Shown: piece by piece, positions 1-9,280 of the stretch
How positions within the stretch are numbered: the stretch's first letter is position 1
Layout: each line of letters begins with the position of its first letter
Source: an uncultured Maribacter sp.
GTDB taxonomy: Bacteria > Bacteroidota > Bacteroidia > Flavobacteriales > Flavobacteriaceae
Length of the DNA: 64,000 nucleotides
Assembly: GCF_947495965.1 (NCBI RefSeq)
Contig: NZ_CANMBB010000001.1
Location: 372,001-436,000, forward strand
Direction of reading: 5' to 3'
Notes under the pieces: generated by a model
Seen by the model: only the letters and a program-made list of their open reading frames with translations
Told to the model about the DNA's origin: nothing
Databases searched by the model: none
Made by a program: the position numbers and the translations under genes

Positions 1-899
1 AAAAACAATGTTTTATCTGGTCTTATAATTTTTACTCCAGCTTCTTGCACCGCATCTAGAGCTTCTTTTTCTGCTTCCATCCATAGTTTTCTTTGGTAAA
101 TAATAGAATTATTTACCGCTTCTTTTAACCAAATTCTTTCTTGTTCATTCAATTTCTCCCATAAATGAGTTCCTGCAATAAGAACATCTGGTAAAACGGT
201 ATGCTCATCTAAACTATAAAACTTACAAACCTCATAATGTCTAGACAAATAAAAACTAGGAGGGTTATTTTCTGCACCATCAACAACACCTTGCTGTAAT
301 GAGGTATATAGTTCTCCCCAAGAAATAGGGGTTGGCGAACCACCTAACTTATTCACCATATCCATAGCAGTAACACTTTCCATTACTCTAATTTTTAATC
401 CTTTAAGATCCTCTGGTGTATTAACTGGGTTGCTTTTAGTATAAAAACTACGACTACCAGCATCATAATAGCCCAATCCTTTTAGCCAATATTGCTCTCC
501 ATCATTCAATAATTTTTGCCCTATTGGGCCATCTAAAACCTTAAAAGAATGCTCTCTATCTCGGAATAAAAAAGGAAGTCCTAACACCTTCATTTTTGGA
601 GCAAAATTTTCTAAAACCCCAACAGAAACCTTGGTCATATCTAAGCTTCCAATTTGTAGCAACTCTAAACATTGCCTTTCTGTTCCTAATTGTTGACTAG
701 GGTAAATTTCTAAGGCCATTTTTCCACCAGATAATTCTTTTAAATCTTCACCCATTTTAACCATAGCAATATGTACAGAGTGTCCAACATCTAAACCATG
801 TGCTAATTTTAAAGTTCTTTTTGAAGATATTTCAGAACAGCCATTTAGTATAAAAATAACAGCTAATAAAGGCAGCATTCTAATGGTTTTAATTTTCAT
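1..899 (-). CDS. TRAP transporter substrate-binding lipoprotein (DctP family), 3' end outside window
   Basis: The reading frame starts at the ATG whose complement is at 897-899 and stays open to the window edge, giving about 299 residues without a stop. The N-terminus is a lipoprotein signal peptide ending in NGC-SE (Cys about residue 21). The body reads like DctP/UxuT-type periplasmic binding proteins of tripartite ATP-independent transporters: LAHGLDVGHSVH near the N-terminus, then FLFRDREH, LKGLKIRVMES and LQQGVVDGAENNPPS. Such proteins capture small acids, often hexuronates, for a DctQM membrane pair, which would lie beyond the window. The gene begins 30 bp after the LacI gene on the same strand, so the two are probably co-transcribed. 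The divergent kduI-kduD operon supports a sugar-acid substrate. The family call is firm; the ligand is inferred. Confidence 0.88.
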   Translation of the reverse strand, partial: MKIKTIRMLPLLAVIFILNGCSEISSKRTLKLAHGLDVGHSVHIAMVKMGEDLKELSGGKMALEIYPSQQLGTERQCLELLQIGSLDMTKVSVGVLENFAPKMKVLGLPFLFRDREHSFKVLDGPIGQKLLNDGEQYWLKGLGYYDAGSRSFYTKSNPVNTPEDLKGLKIRVMESVTAMDMVNKLGGSPTPISWGELYTSLQQGVVDGAENNPPSFYLSRHYEVCKFYSLDEHTVLPDVLIAGTHLWEKLNEQERIWLKEAVNNSIIYQRKLWMEAEKEALDAVQEAGVKIIRPDKTLF

Positions 900-929
900 A
901 TATTAATGTTGTATTGGTATTTTATAAAC

Positions 930-1958
930 TTACTTCTTTTTTTTCTTAGATGACTCTCTAATTAATAAGGATGGCTTTACAATTATAGTTTTAGATTCTC
1001 TTTCTAACGGTTTAATTTGAAGTTGTTCAAATAATAAATTTGCAGATAACTCTCCCATTTTTCCTCCAGACTGATCAATTGTACTTAATGGCGGATCCAT
1101 AACTGCTGAAGTGGGACCATTACTAAAACCAACCATTGCTATATCTTTTGGAATATTTATACCTTTCTGTTTTAAATATTGCATAGCACCTATTGCCGCT
1201 ACATCATTTGCAGAAAAAATTCCATCTATACTTTCTGGTAGTCTTAAAACTTTTTCCGCTAATGTGATTCCGTCTTCTTGCATTAAATGAGAATTAAGCA
1301 CTAAATTTTCTCTAAAAGGAATTTCATGTTTTTCTAATGCTGCTTTATATCCCTTTAATCTATTTCTATAAACATTTAGATTCTTAGGCCCTGAAAAATG
1401 TACTATATTTATACATCCCTCTTCAATTAAATGATTAGTTGCTTCAAAAGCTCCTGCAAAATCATCTAACAAAACATTATTACGATCTGGTATATCACAA
1501 TGTCTATCAAAAATCACAATTGGTGTTCCATTTTTTTTTAGTCCATCTAAATGATTATAATTAAGAGTTTCCATGGAAACAGACATTATAATACCATCTA
1601 CCCTATTTGCTGCTAAAGTGTTAATCAAGTTTTCTTCCCTTTCTAACTGTTCTAAAGATTGGCAAATAATTACATTATACCCTTTCTCAAAAGCTGTTTT
1701 TTCTATTCCTGAAATAGCGGAAGAAAAAAAGTATCTAGATATTCTTGGAACAATTACACCTATTGTATTTGTCTTATTTCTTCTAAGATTAGATGCTAAT
1801 AAATTTCTTTGATACCCTAACTCATTTGCCTTATCTATTATTTTCTTTTTTGTCTTTAAAGAAACCCTATTACTATTGTTCAATGCTCTAGAAACCGTAG
1901 AGCTATCTATACCTAGAGCTTTGGCAATATCATGTATAGTTATTAAGTTATTTTCCAT
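930..1958 (-). CDS. LacI-family transcriptional regulator, probably of the kdu/TRAP region
   Basis: A 342-residue protein with an N-terminal LacI helix-turn-helix (residues about 6-30: IHDIAKALGIDSSTVSRALN), the hinge helix region (LLASNLRRNKT) and a periplasmic-binding-protein-like effector domain opening with TIGVIVPRIS. Length and order match the family. It is transcribed divergently from kduI. The 125-bp gap to the kduI start contains a perfect LacI-type palindrome (2004-2017), which makes autoregulation and kdu control likely. The inducer is unknown; a 2-keto-3-deoxy sugar acid or related uronate intermediate would fit the neighbours. The C-terminus is a run of five lysines, a minor oddity. 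Confidence 0.93.
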   Translation of the reverse strand: MENNLITIHDIAKALGIDSSTVSRALNNSNRVSLKTKKKIIDKANELGYQRNLLASNLRRNKTNTIGVIVPRISRYFFSSAISGIEKTAFEKGYNVIICQSLEQLEREENLINTLAANRVDGIIMSVSMETLNYNHLDGLKKNGTPIVIFDRHCDIPDRNNVLLDDFAGAFEATNHLIEEGCINIVHFSGPKNLNVYRNRLKGYKAALEKHEIPFRENLVLNSHLMQEDGITLAEKVLRLPESIDGIFSANDVAAIGAMQYLKQKGINIPKDIAMVGFSNGPTSAVMDPPLSTIDQSGGKMGELSANLLFEQLQIKPLERESKTIIVKPSLLIRESSKKKKK

Positions 1959-2003
1959 AGCCCAAAAATACGAACTTCGAATATAGGATAAATATACAAA
2001 AAA

Positions 2004-2017
2004 TACAATCGATTGTA
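2004..2017. promoter_or_regulatory. Probable LacI-type operator, 14-bp perfect palindrome
   Basis: TACAATCGATTGTA is a perfect inverted repeat with the central CG typical of LacI-family operators. It lies between the divergent LacI gene and kduI and overlaps the expected -33 region of the kduI promoter, so bound repressor would block that promoter. The link to the adjacent LacI gene is inferred from position. Confidence 0.65.
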
Positions 2018-2044
2018 CTAGTTCATTATTTTTTATTAGGTTTG
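2012..2044 (+). promoter_or_regulatory. Bacteroidota-type promoter for kduI
   Basis: TAGGTTTG at 2037-2044 matches the Bacteroidota -7 consensus TAnnTTTG exactly. ATTG at 2012-2015 is a one-mismatch -33 element (consensus TTTG) with a 21-bp spacer. Transcription would start around 2050, leaving a leader of about 30 nt to the kduI ATG at 2084. This argues against a start at 2042, inside the -7 element. Confidence 0.65.
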
Positions 2045-2083
2045 TATTTTAATTACATATTTAAAACACCACATAGTATACTT

Positions 2084-2923
2084 ATGGAAACTATTTATGA
2101 AACAAGATACGCCTCTAGCCCTGAGGCAGTAAAAAAATATAATACCAAAGAATTAAGAGAAGAGTTTTTGGTAGACAACCTAATGCAATTAGGTAAAATA
2201 AACCTAACATATTCTCATTACGATCGCTACATAGCGGGTTCTGCAGTACCCCAAAAACCTCTAAAACTGGAAGCCATTGACCCTTTAAAAGCAGGTTTCT
2301 TTTTAGATAGAAGAGAATTAGGAATTATTAATGTTGGAGGAAATGGCTCTGTAGAGGTAGACGGAGAAACATACCAATTAGGCCTTAAAGATGCTTTATA
2401 CATTGGCATGGGAATAAAGTCTGTTATTTTTAAGAGTGACGACCAAAAAAATCCTGCTAAGTTTTATTTAAACTCGGCTCCTGCACACACCAATTACCCA
2501 ACTACAAAAGTTAGTTTAAAAGATGCCAATAAATTAGAATTAGGTTCTTTAGAGACTGCAAATCACAGAACAGTTAACCAAATGATTATTGGCGGTGTTG
2601 TAACTTCTTGCCAACTACAAATGGGAATGACAGAACTTAAAACTGGAAGTGTTTGGAACACTATGCCAGCACATGTTCACGACCGTAGAATGGAAGTTTA
2701 TTTTTATTTAGATATTCCAGAAGAACAAGCAGTTTGTCATTTTATGGGGCAACCACAAGAAACAAGACATATTTGGATGCAAAACCACCAAGCAGTAATT
2801 TCTCCGCCATGGTCTATTCATTGCGGATCCGGAACTTCAAACTATACATTTATTTGGGGTATGGCTGGTGAAAATTTAGATTATACAGATATGGATGTTG
2901 CTAAAATTACAGAATTAAGATAA
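2084..2923 (+). CDS. kduI: 5-keto-4-deoxyuronate isomerase (4-deoxy-L-threo-5-hexosulose-uronate ketol-isomerase)
   Basis: The 279-residue product aligns by eye along its whole length with E. coli KduI. All four metal-binding residues are present: His197, His199 and Glu204 in the [12 protein letters not shown] segment, and His246 in WSIHCGSG. KduI converts 5-keto-4-deoxyuronate, the open form of unsaturated uronates released by lyases and unsaturated glucuronidases, to 2,5-diketo-3-deoxygluconate in the cytoplasm. I place the start at 2084 (METIYETRY) because that N-terminus matches the family and the promoter overlaps any earlier start. The gene is followed after 2 nt by kduD, so they form an operon. 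Its presence implies that a uronate-containing or ketodeoxy-sugar-acid stream enters here, which is not required for simple galactan breakdown. Confidence 0.95.
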   Translation: METIYETRYASSPEAVKKYNTKELREEFLVDNLMQLGKINLTYSHYDRYIAGSAVPQKPLKLEAIDPLKAGFFLDRRELGIINVGGNGSVEVDGETYQLGLKDALYIGMGIKSVIFKSDDQKNPAKFYLNSAPAHTNYPTTKVSLKDANKLELGSLETANHRTVNQMIIGGVVTSCQLQMGMTELKTGSVWNTMPAHVHDRRMEVYFYLDIPEEQAVCHFMGQPQETRHIWMQNHQAVISPPWSIHCGSGTSNYTFIWGMAGENLDYTDMDVAKITELR

Positions 2924-2925
2924 CT

Positions 2926-3720
2926 ATGAGTATTTCACTATTTAATTTAGAAGGAAAAATAGCTTTAGTCACTGGTAGCACGCATGGTTTAGGAATGGCA
3001 ATGGCCAAAGGCCTTGGAAAAGCAGGAGCTACTATTATTGTTAACGGAAACTCTTCACAACAAAAAATTGATGCTGCAGTAGCATATTATAAAAAGGAAA
3101 GTATTAACGCTATTGGCTATAAATTTAATGTTACTGATGAAAACGCAGTAATTAAAGCTATACAAACTATTGAAAAAGAAGTTGGAGCAATAGATATTTT
3201 AGTAAATAATGCAGGGATAATAAAGCGCACTCCTTTAGAAGATATGGAAGTGGCAGATTTTAAACAAGTTATAGATGTAGATTTAGTAAGCCCTTTTATT
3301 GTCTCTAAACACGTAGTAAAAGGCATGATTACCAGAAAAGAAGGAAAAATTATTAATATATGCTCTATGATGAGCGAATTAGGAAGAAATACTGTTGGTG
3401 CTTATGCTGCTGCCAAAGGAGGTTTAAAAATGCTTACTCAAAATATGGCTACGGAGTGGGCAAAACACAACATACAAGTAAATGGTATTGGTCCTGGTTA
3501 TTTTGCAACTTCCCAAACAGAACCTATACGAGTAGACGGGCACCCTTTTAATGATTTTATTGTTAACAGAACGCCCGCTGCAAAATGGGGAGACCCAGAT
3601 GATTTAGCTGGAGCGGCAATATTTTTAAGCTCCCAAGCAAGTGATTTTGTAAATGGCCATGTAGTGTATGTAGATGGCGGCATACTTGCTACAATAGGCA
3701 AGCCAAATAACGAGGAATAA
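2926..3720 (+). CDS. kduD: 2-dehydro-3-deoxy-D-gluconate 5-dehydrogenase (KduD-type SDR)
   Basis: A 264-residue classical short-chain dehydrogenase with a Rossmann motif at residues 17-24 (GSTHGLGM), NNAG at 94-97, and the catalytic triad Ser147, Tyr160 and Lys164 (YAAAK). It follows kduI by 2 nt and is best called KduD, the NAD(H)-dependent enzyme that interconverts 2,5-diketo-3-deoxygluconate and 2-keto-3-deoxygluconate. In published agar catabolism, 2-keto-3-deoxy-L-galactonate is also routed through a 2,5-diketo-3-deoxy acid before reduction to KDG. KduD here could therefore serve either uronate or L-galactose-derived acids. The SDR family is certain; the exact substrate is inferred from the operon. 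Confidence 0.88.
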   Translation: MSISLFNLEGKIALVTGSTHGLGMAMAKGLGKAGATIIVNGNSSQQKIDAAVAYYKKESINAIGYKFNVTDENAVIKAIQTIEKEVGAIDILVNNAGIIKRTPLEDMEVADFKQVIDVDLVSPFIVSKHVVKGMITRKEGKIINICSMMSELGRNTVGAYAAAKGGLKMLTQNMATEWAKHNIQVNGIGPGYFATSQTEPIRVDGHPFNDFIVNRTPAAKWGDPDDLAGAAIFLSSQASDFVNGHVVYVDGGILATIGKPNNEE

Positions 3721-3730
3721 AAAAACAGAT

Positions 3731-4897
3731 ATGAATATTCAAAAGACCTTTACAATTTTTGCTAGTATAATAGTATTGTTTTCTTGTAACTCAAAAAAAG
3801 AAGATGCTATATTTATTGTTAAAAACTCACTTAATGTAGAAAGGTCTTTTGAAACCGTATCTATAGACAAAAAATTCTATAAAAAAGAAATCTCAGACAA
3901 TGTTGGTATTAAAGATGTAACTACTGGTAAAATTATAACCTCTCAATTAGTAGACAATAATGGAGATGGTATTAAAGATGAAATAATTTTTCAACCCAAA
4001 ATAGCTGCAAACTCAAAAAAAGAATATCAAATAGTATATCTTAAAGAAATTCCAAAAAAAGAAGTAATATGCTACTCCCGCTTTGTTCCTGAAAGAACAG
4101 ATGACTACACATGGGAAAACAATAAAGTTGCTTTTAGAATATTTGGCCCAACAGCTCAAAAAATGAAAGAAGATGGCGTACCAGGAGGAACTTTATCTAG
4201 TGGTGTAGATGCTTGGCTAAAAAAAGTAGATTACCCAATTATTAATAAATGGTATCATAAAGAATTACAAACTAATGGTAGTTACCATGAAGATAATGGC
4301 GAAGGTTTAGATAATTTTCACGTAGGAGTTAGCCGAGGTGTTGGTGGTACTGCCATAAAAAAAGACACAACCTTTTTCTACTCTAAAAATTATACTAAAT
4401 GGAAAACCATAACTACCGGACCTATTAGAACTAGTTTTTATGTGGAATATGCGGATTGGGATGCAGCAGGAAATACAATTAAAGAATCTAAAATTATAAG
4501 TCTAGATTTTGGTAATTATTTTTCTAAATTCAATTGTACTATAAAAGGTGCTAATAGTATTTCTGCAGGTTTAACACTTCATGAAAAAGACGGAAAAGTT
4601 ACCTCTAATACTGAGGAAGGGTGGACTAGCTATTGGCAACCACATGGAGATTCTGAGCTAGGAACGGCAATTATAGTCCCTGAAAATTATATTTCTTCAT
4701 TTGAAAAATATGACACCCCTATCGTAGATTTAAGTAATGCTTATGCCAACCTAAAGGTAATGAACCAACAAGTAACTTATTTTTCAGGTTTTGGTTGGAA
4801 AGAAAGAGGCGAATTTAATTCCCAACAAGAATGGGAGGAATATGTAAGTAGCTTTTCAAAAAAAACAAACTCTCCTATGACCTTAGAATGGCGTTAA
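3731..4897 (+). CDS. DUF4861-family lipoprotein
   Basis: A 388-residue lipoprotein (signal ends IVLFSC-NSK, Cys19). The sequence fits DUF4861 as I recall it: a short N-terminal domain with SQLVDNNGDGIKDEIIFQ, then VPERTDDYTWENNKVAFRIFG, KWYHKEL, a YHEDNGEGLDNFHVG block rich in His, Asp and Glu, and GPIRTSFYVEY. DUF4861 proteins recur in Bacteroidota loci for uronate-containing glycans, next to unsaturated-uronyl hydrolases or kdu genes. I do not know a settled activity. The conserved acidic and histidine block suggests an enzyme acting on carbohydrate in the periplasm. It starts 10 nt after kduD and is the last gene before an inverted repeat. Confidence 0.75.
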   Translation: MNIQKTFTIFASIIVLFSCNSKKEDAIFIVKNSLNVERSFETVSIDKKFYKKEISDNVGIKDVTTGKIITSQLVDNNGDGIKDEIIFQPKIAANSKKEYQIVYLKEIPKKEVICYSRFVPERTDDYTWENNKVAFRIFGPTAQKMKEDGVPGGTLSSGVDAWLKKVDYPIINKWYHKELQTNGSYHEDNGEGLDNFHVGVSRGVGGTAIKKDTTFFYSKNYTKWKTITTGPIRTSFYVEYADWDAAGNTIKESKIISLDFGNYFSKFNCTIKGANSISAGLTLHEKDGKVTSNTEEGWTSYWQPHGDSELGTAIIVPENYISSFEKYDTPIVDLSNAYANLKVMNQQVTYFSGFGWKERGEFNSQQEWEEYVSSFSKKTNSPMTLEWR

Positions 4898-4972
4898 ACC
4901 ATCTACAAAGTATAATCATTTGTTATACACTCTAAGCCATTTAATATAGAGCTTAAAAACAATTCTAAATAC

Positions 4973-5003
4973 ATTTGGTAATTAGGAGTACTAATTACCA
5001 AAT
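4973..5003. terminator. Perfect 13-bp inverted repeat; terminator or operator
   Basis: ATTTGGTAATTAG (4973-4985) and CTAATTACCAAAT (4991-5003) pair perfectly around the 5-nt loop GAGTA. It lies 75 nt after the DUF4861 gene and 60 nt before the sensor gene. A T-run follows only about 10 nt later (from about 5014), so it could be a weak intrinsic terminator of the kdu operon or a binding site controlling the sensor gene. Confidence 0.5.
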
Positions 5004-5062
5004 ATGTACAAAGGTTTTTTTATATTATATAAATTATTAACCTATGTTCTAATAAAAAGAAT

Positions 5063-8000
5063 TTGAAGCAGCTACTATACATTATATTATATTTCTCTTT
5101 TTGCAATATACTTTATTCGCAAAATGATATTTATTTTGACCACCTAACAACTAAAGACGGATTATCTCAGAATGATATTAATGACATATACCAAGATTCC
5201 AAAGGTTTTATGTGGTTCGCTACACATGATGGGTTAAATAAATACGATGGGTACAATTTTACAAATTATGTTCCAGAGGCAAATACAAAAGGCTCCATAA
5301 GTTCTAATTTAATTTATAGTATAACCGGCGATAAAGATGGAAATTTATGGATTGGAACAACTGGAGGAGGACTTAATTTTTTTAATAGTAAAACCGAAAA
5401 GTTTCATCATTTTACAAGTAATAAAGAGGACCCAAACAGCATAGACAGCAACTATATTTCTAATCTTCATATAGATAAAAAAAACAGGCTATGGATTGGT
5501 ACAAACGGAGGTATTAATATGCTAGACCTTAACAAACCTTTAAACAATCCTATTTTTACTAAGTTTAGCCCTGTAAAAGAACCTAATAGTAGTGGCTGGG
5601 ACGGCAGCTCAATTTTATCAATTTTCGAAGACAATAAAGGGCAATTATGGGTTGGTGGTATTAATGGCATATACAAGTTAGCAAATGATAAAAACAACAA
5701 TTTATATTTTAGATTAGAAAATGAAACTACAGGAATACCTTCTGCCGCTGTTCGCGCCATTAAAGAAGATAAATTTGGGCGTTTAATCATTAGTACTAAC
5801 ATTGGTTTATACTGTTACGGCATTAAAAATAATATACTGACAAGTAGCAAAATTGCTGATGGTTCTTTTGGATCAATCCAAATAGATAATTATAATAATA
5901 TATGGATAGGCAGTAATTCTGGATTAAAATATTACTCTAGCAATAATGGATCTAACTTCCCTAAACTAATTACCAATTTCACCTATAACCCTCAAATAAC
6001 AAACAGCTTAAGTAAAAACATTATAAAATCACTTTTTATTGATAAAACAGGAATAATTTGGATAGGAACTAATGGCGGAGGTATAAATAAAGTAGATTTA
6101 GAACGAAAAAAGTTTCGACAAATTAGAAAAACATTTTCGGAGAATAGCTTAAGTTATGACAAAATACGCTCTATTTTAGAAGACAGCAATGGCAACTTAT
6201 GGCTAGGAACAGAAGGAGGCGGTTTAAACATGACTCTTTATAAAGATAAAGAAGCATACACAAACTTTAAAAAATTTAATATTAGCAATAAAATTTTTTC
6301 TCTTGAAGAAATTAAAGAAGGGAATAAAAAACTACTCTTAATTGGCGCAGAAGGCATTCCATCTTTATACCAATTAGATATTACTAATCCGCAAAAAATA
6401 AAAAAAGCAATTCCAATTCCTGAAATTAACAAAAGTGTTTTTACCATTACAGAAGATAGGCAAGGAACAGTTTGGGTAGGCACCTATAGCGGTGGTGTAT
6501 TTAGAAGAAAATACGATTCTATTTCTAAAACATATACAATTAAAAGATTTACAAGTAACCTTACTAATAAAAGAAGTATTTCTAACGATATTATTAGAAA
6601 TATTTACGAAGATAGTAACGGCTTTATATGGTTTGGAACTGGTGATGGTTTGTGCAGATTAAGCCCTAAGCAAGCTCAGAAAGAAAATCCAAAATTTAAA
6701 GTTTACAAAAACAACCCAAAAGATAGCACCTCTATAAGCCATAACTATATTCTGCCAATTTTAGAAAGTAGTACTGGAGATATTTGGATTGGAACATTTG
6801 GTGGCGGCTTAAATAAATTTGTAAAAGGAACTAAAGAAAAGCCAGAACATTTTATAAATTTTGACACCAAACAAGGGCTCCCTAACAATGTAATAAAAGG
6901 AATATTAGAAGACGATGATGCCAACCTATGGATCTCCACTAATAAAGGCATATCTAAATTTAATCCAGAAACAGAAACTTTTACAAATTATGATGAAATA
7001 GATGGTTTACAAAACTATGAATTTCAAGAATTGGCATGTTTAAAAAGAAAAAGTGGTGAATTTTTATTTGGTGGTGTAAACGGTTTTAATTCTTTTTATC
7101 CAGAAAATATTGAAAAAAATGAAGTCCCCGCAGAAACTGTAATAACAAACTTTTTAATTTCTAATAAAAAAGTAAAAATTGGAAAAACCTATAATGGTAG
7201 AACTATTTTAAATAACACACTTAATACAACTAAAACAATAGAGTTAAAATACAAAGAAAATAGTTTTTCTTTTGAGTTTGCAGCGTTGCATTTTGCCGCA
7301 CCAAATAAAAACCAATTTGCATATATGCTAAAAGGTTTTGATAAAGATTGGGTAAAAACAACATCAAAAAAACGTTTTGCTACTTATACAAATTTAGAAC
7401 CCGGAAACTATACACTATTAGTAAAAGCATCTAACAATGATGGTATATGGGATCCAACACCTTCGGAAATTGAAATTAAAGTAATCCCTCCTTTCTGGAG
7501 AACAGACTGGGCATATATAGTATACATTGCACTTGGTTTTGCTCTTATTTGGCTATTTTGGAGATATACTTTTATAAAAACAACCGAAAAACACCAACTA
7601 GAGTTAGAACACTTAGAAAAAGAAAAATCTGAAGAAATGCAAAAAGTAAAACTAGAGTTTTTTACTAATATTTCTCATGAATTTAGAACTCCATTAACCC
7701 TTATAAAAGGCCCTCTAGAATACCTACAAAAGAACGGAGAAAATATTCCTCAAAAAGCAGTGCAGGAACAATACACTTTAATGCATAAAAACACTAATTA
7801 TTTATTAAAATTAGTAACGCAATTATTAGACTTTAGAAAAATTAACCAAGGTAAAATGCACCTTGTAGTAAGGCAAACTAACATTGTTTCTTTTATCATG
7901 GAACTAGCAGAACCATTCCAATTTCTTGCGCATAAAAAAATGATAGATTTTAATATTATTTCCACTCCAGAGGAAATACAATCTTGGGTAGATCATGATG

Positions 8001-9277
8001 CACTAGAAAAAATTTGCAATAATTTACTCTCTAATGCTTTTAAGTTTACTCCTGAAAATGGGAAAATTGAGATTAAAATATATAAAGAAAAAAATGCTTT
8101 ATTAAAAACCCCTTCTAGTGAAAATATTGTAATTAAAGTCATTGACAATGGAAAAGGCATCTCTAAAGAAAAATTAAACAATGTTTTTAAAAGATTCTAT
8201 AGTAATAAAGAAGATACAAAATTAAATGCCGAAGGTATGGGTATTGGCTTATCTTTTACAAAAAACCTTATAGAACTACATAGAGGAGAAGTAGATGTTA
8301 CAAGCGAACCAGGATCTGGTACAGAATTTACTGTACACCTACCGCTAGAACGTAAAGCGTATGAAAACATTGAAGAAATTAGTTGTAAAGAAGTTTCTGA
8401 TAGTGATTTTCTTACCAGGTCTTCGGAAACAGAATCTTTTGCAATTAGTATTAATGACGAAATTTTAGATAAAAACCTGTCTAACTCTAGATCAAAAATG
8501 CCAATACTTTTAGTGGTTGATGATAATGCAGATATACGGCAATTTATTACACAAGCTCTTTCAGACAAATTCACTATTTATGAAGCAGAAAACGGAGAAC
8601 AAGGTTTAGAATATGCTTTAAAACTTATGCCGAACATAATATTAAGTGATGTTGTAATGCCTGTTTTAGATGGTATTTCTTTATGTAAAACAATAAAAGA
8701 AAAAGAAGAAACCAGTCATATTCCCGTAATACTACTTACGGCTAAATCTTCAGATGAAAGCAAATTAAAAGGATTAGAGTCTGGTGCAGATGATTACTTA
8801 ACAAAACCATTTAATCTTGAATTGCTAAAAGTTAAATTAGACAATACCATATCTAGAAGAGACACACTTAGAAAAAGGTTTAATAGAAATATTAAAATTC
8901 AACCTAAAGAAATTACTGTTACATCTGTTGATGAAAAATTCTTAAATCAGGCTATAGAAATTGTTGAAAAACATATGATGAATAGCGATTTTAATGTAGA
9001 AATGCTTGTAAAAGAAATGGGATTAAGTAGAAGCAACTTGTACCTAAAATTTAAAGAACTTACTGGCCTTTCTTCTAGTGAATTTATAAGAAACATAAGA
9101 TTAAAAAGAGCAGTGCAATTATTTGAAAAAAGTGATTTATCTGTAAAAGAAATTATGTACATGACTGGTTTTAATACTGCCTCTTACTTTTCTAAATGCT
9201 TTAAAAAACAATTTGGCGTTATACCAAGTGAATATGTCAACAAAATGAAAAATAACAACAAAGCCTCTAGTTTATAA
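5063..9277 (+). CDS. Hybrid two-component system sensor-regulator (HTCS)
   Basis: The 1404-residue product has a signal peptide (about 1-20), then about a dozen Reg_prop propeller repeats carrying LWIGT-GGGLN type motifs (to about residue 690), a Y_Y_Y domain, a membrane segment at about 814-836, a HisKA site with phospho-acceptor His872 (NISHEFRTPL), an HATPase domain (NNLLSNAFKF, DNGKGI, GMGIGLSF), a receiver domain with phospho-acceptor Asp1196 (SDVVMP), and a C-terminal AraC helix-turn-helix. HTCS proteins sense periplasmic oligosaccharides and activate nearby glycan-use genes. No in-frame ATG gives a signal peptide. The TTG at 5063 does, after an A-rich AAAAAGAA stretch, so I take TTG as start. 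The gene ends 3 nt before the next sulfatase gene. Confidence 0.93.
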   Translation: MKQLLYIILYFSFCNILYSQNDIYFDHLTTKDGLSQNDINDIYQDSKGFMWFATHDGLNKYDGYNFTNYVPEANTKGSISSNLIYSITGDKDGNLWIGTTGGGLNFFNSKTEKFHHFTSNKEDPNSIDSNYISNLHIDKKNRLWIGTNGGINMLDLNKPLNNPIFTKFSPVKEPNSSGWDGSSILSIFEDNKGQLWVGGINGIYKLANDKNNNLYFRLENETTGIPSAAVRAIKEDKFGRLIISTNIGLYCYGIKNNILTSSKIADGSFGSIQIDNYNNIWIGSNSGLKYYSSNNGSNFPKLITNFTYNPQITNSLSKNIIKSLFIDKTGIIWIGTNGGGINKVDLERKKFRQIRKTFSENSLSYDKIRSILEDSNGNLWLGTEGGGLNMTLYKDKEAYTNFKKFNISNKIFSLEEIKEGNKKLLLIGAEGIPSLYQLDITNPQKIKKAIPIPEINKSVFTITEDRQGTVWVGTYSGGVFRRKYDSISKTYTIKRFTSNLTNKRSISNDIIRNIYEDSNGFIWFGTGDGLCRLSPKQAQKENPKFKVYKNNPKDSTSISHNYILPILESSTGDIWIGTFGGGLNKFVKGTKEKPEHFINFDTKQGLPNNVIKGILEDDDANLWISTNKGISKFNPETETFTNYDEIDGLQNYEFQELACLKRKSGEFLFGGVNGFNSFYPENIEKNEVPAETVITNFLISNKKVKIGKTYNGRTILNNTLNTTKTIELKYKENSFSFEFAALHFAAPNKNQFAYMLKGFDKDWVKTTSKKRFATYTNLEPGNYTLLVKASNNDGIWDPTPSEIEIKVIPPFWRTDWAYIVYIALGFALIWLFWRYTFIKTTEKHQLELEHLEKEKSEEMQKVKLEFFTNISHEFRTPLTLIKGPLEYLQKNGENIPQKAVQEQYTLMHKNTNYLLKLVTQLLDFRKINQGKMHLVVRQTNIVSFIMELAEPFQFLAHKKMIDFNIISTPEEIQSWVDHDALEKICNNLLSNAFKFTPENGKIEIKIYKEKNALLKTPSSENIVIKVIDNGKGISKEKLNNVFKRFYSNKEDTKLNAEGMGIGLSFTKNLIELHRGEVDVTSEPGSGTEFTVHLPLERKAYENIEEISCKEVSDSDFLTRSSETESFAISINDEILDKNLSNSRSKMPILLVVDDNADIRQFITQALSDKFTIYEAENGEQGLEYALKLMPNIILSDVVMPVLDGISLCKTIKEKEETSHIPVILLTAKSSDESKLKGLESGADDYLTKPFNLELLKVKLDNTISRRDTLRKRFNRNIKIQPKEITVTSVDEKFLNQAIEIVEKHMMNSDFNVEMLVKEMGLSRSNLYLKFKELTGLSSSEFIRNIRLKRAVQLFEKSDLSVKEIMYMTGFNTASYFSKCFKKQFGVIPSEYVNKMKNNNKASSL

Positions 9278-9280
9278 ATT

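Noticed and set aside
2042-2083. Earlier start for kduI
   Set aside because: It falls within the -7 promoter element and the extra residues are absent from known KduI proteins.
5041-5065. Frameshift at the start of the HTCS gene
   Set aside because: A nearby ATG at 5044 reaches a stop after one further codon, but the TTG at 5063 gives a complete signal peptide, so no frameshift is needed.
8197-8574. 125-codon minus-strand frame inside the sensor kinase gene
   Set aside because: It is antisense to the conserved kinase and receiver domains, whose coding is clear on the plus strand.
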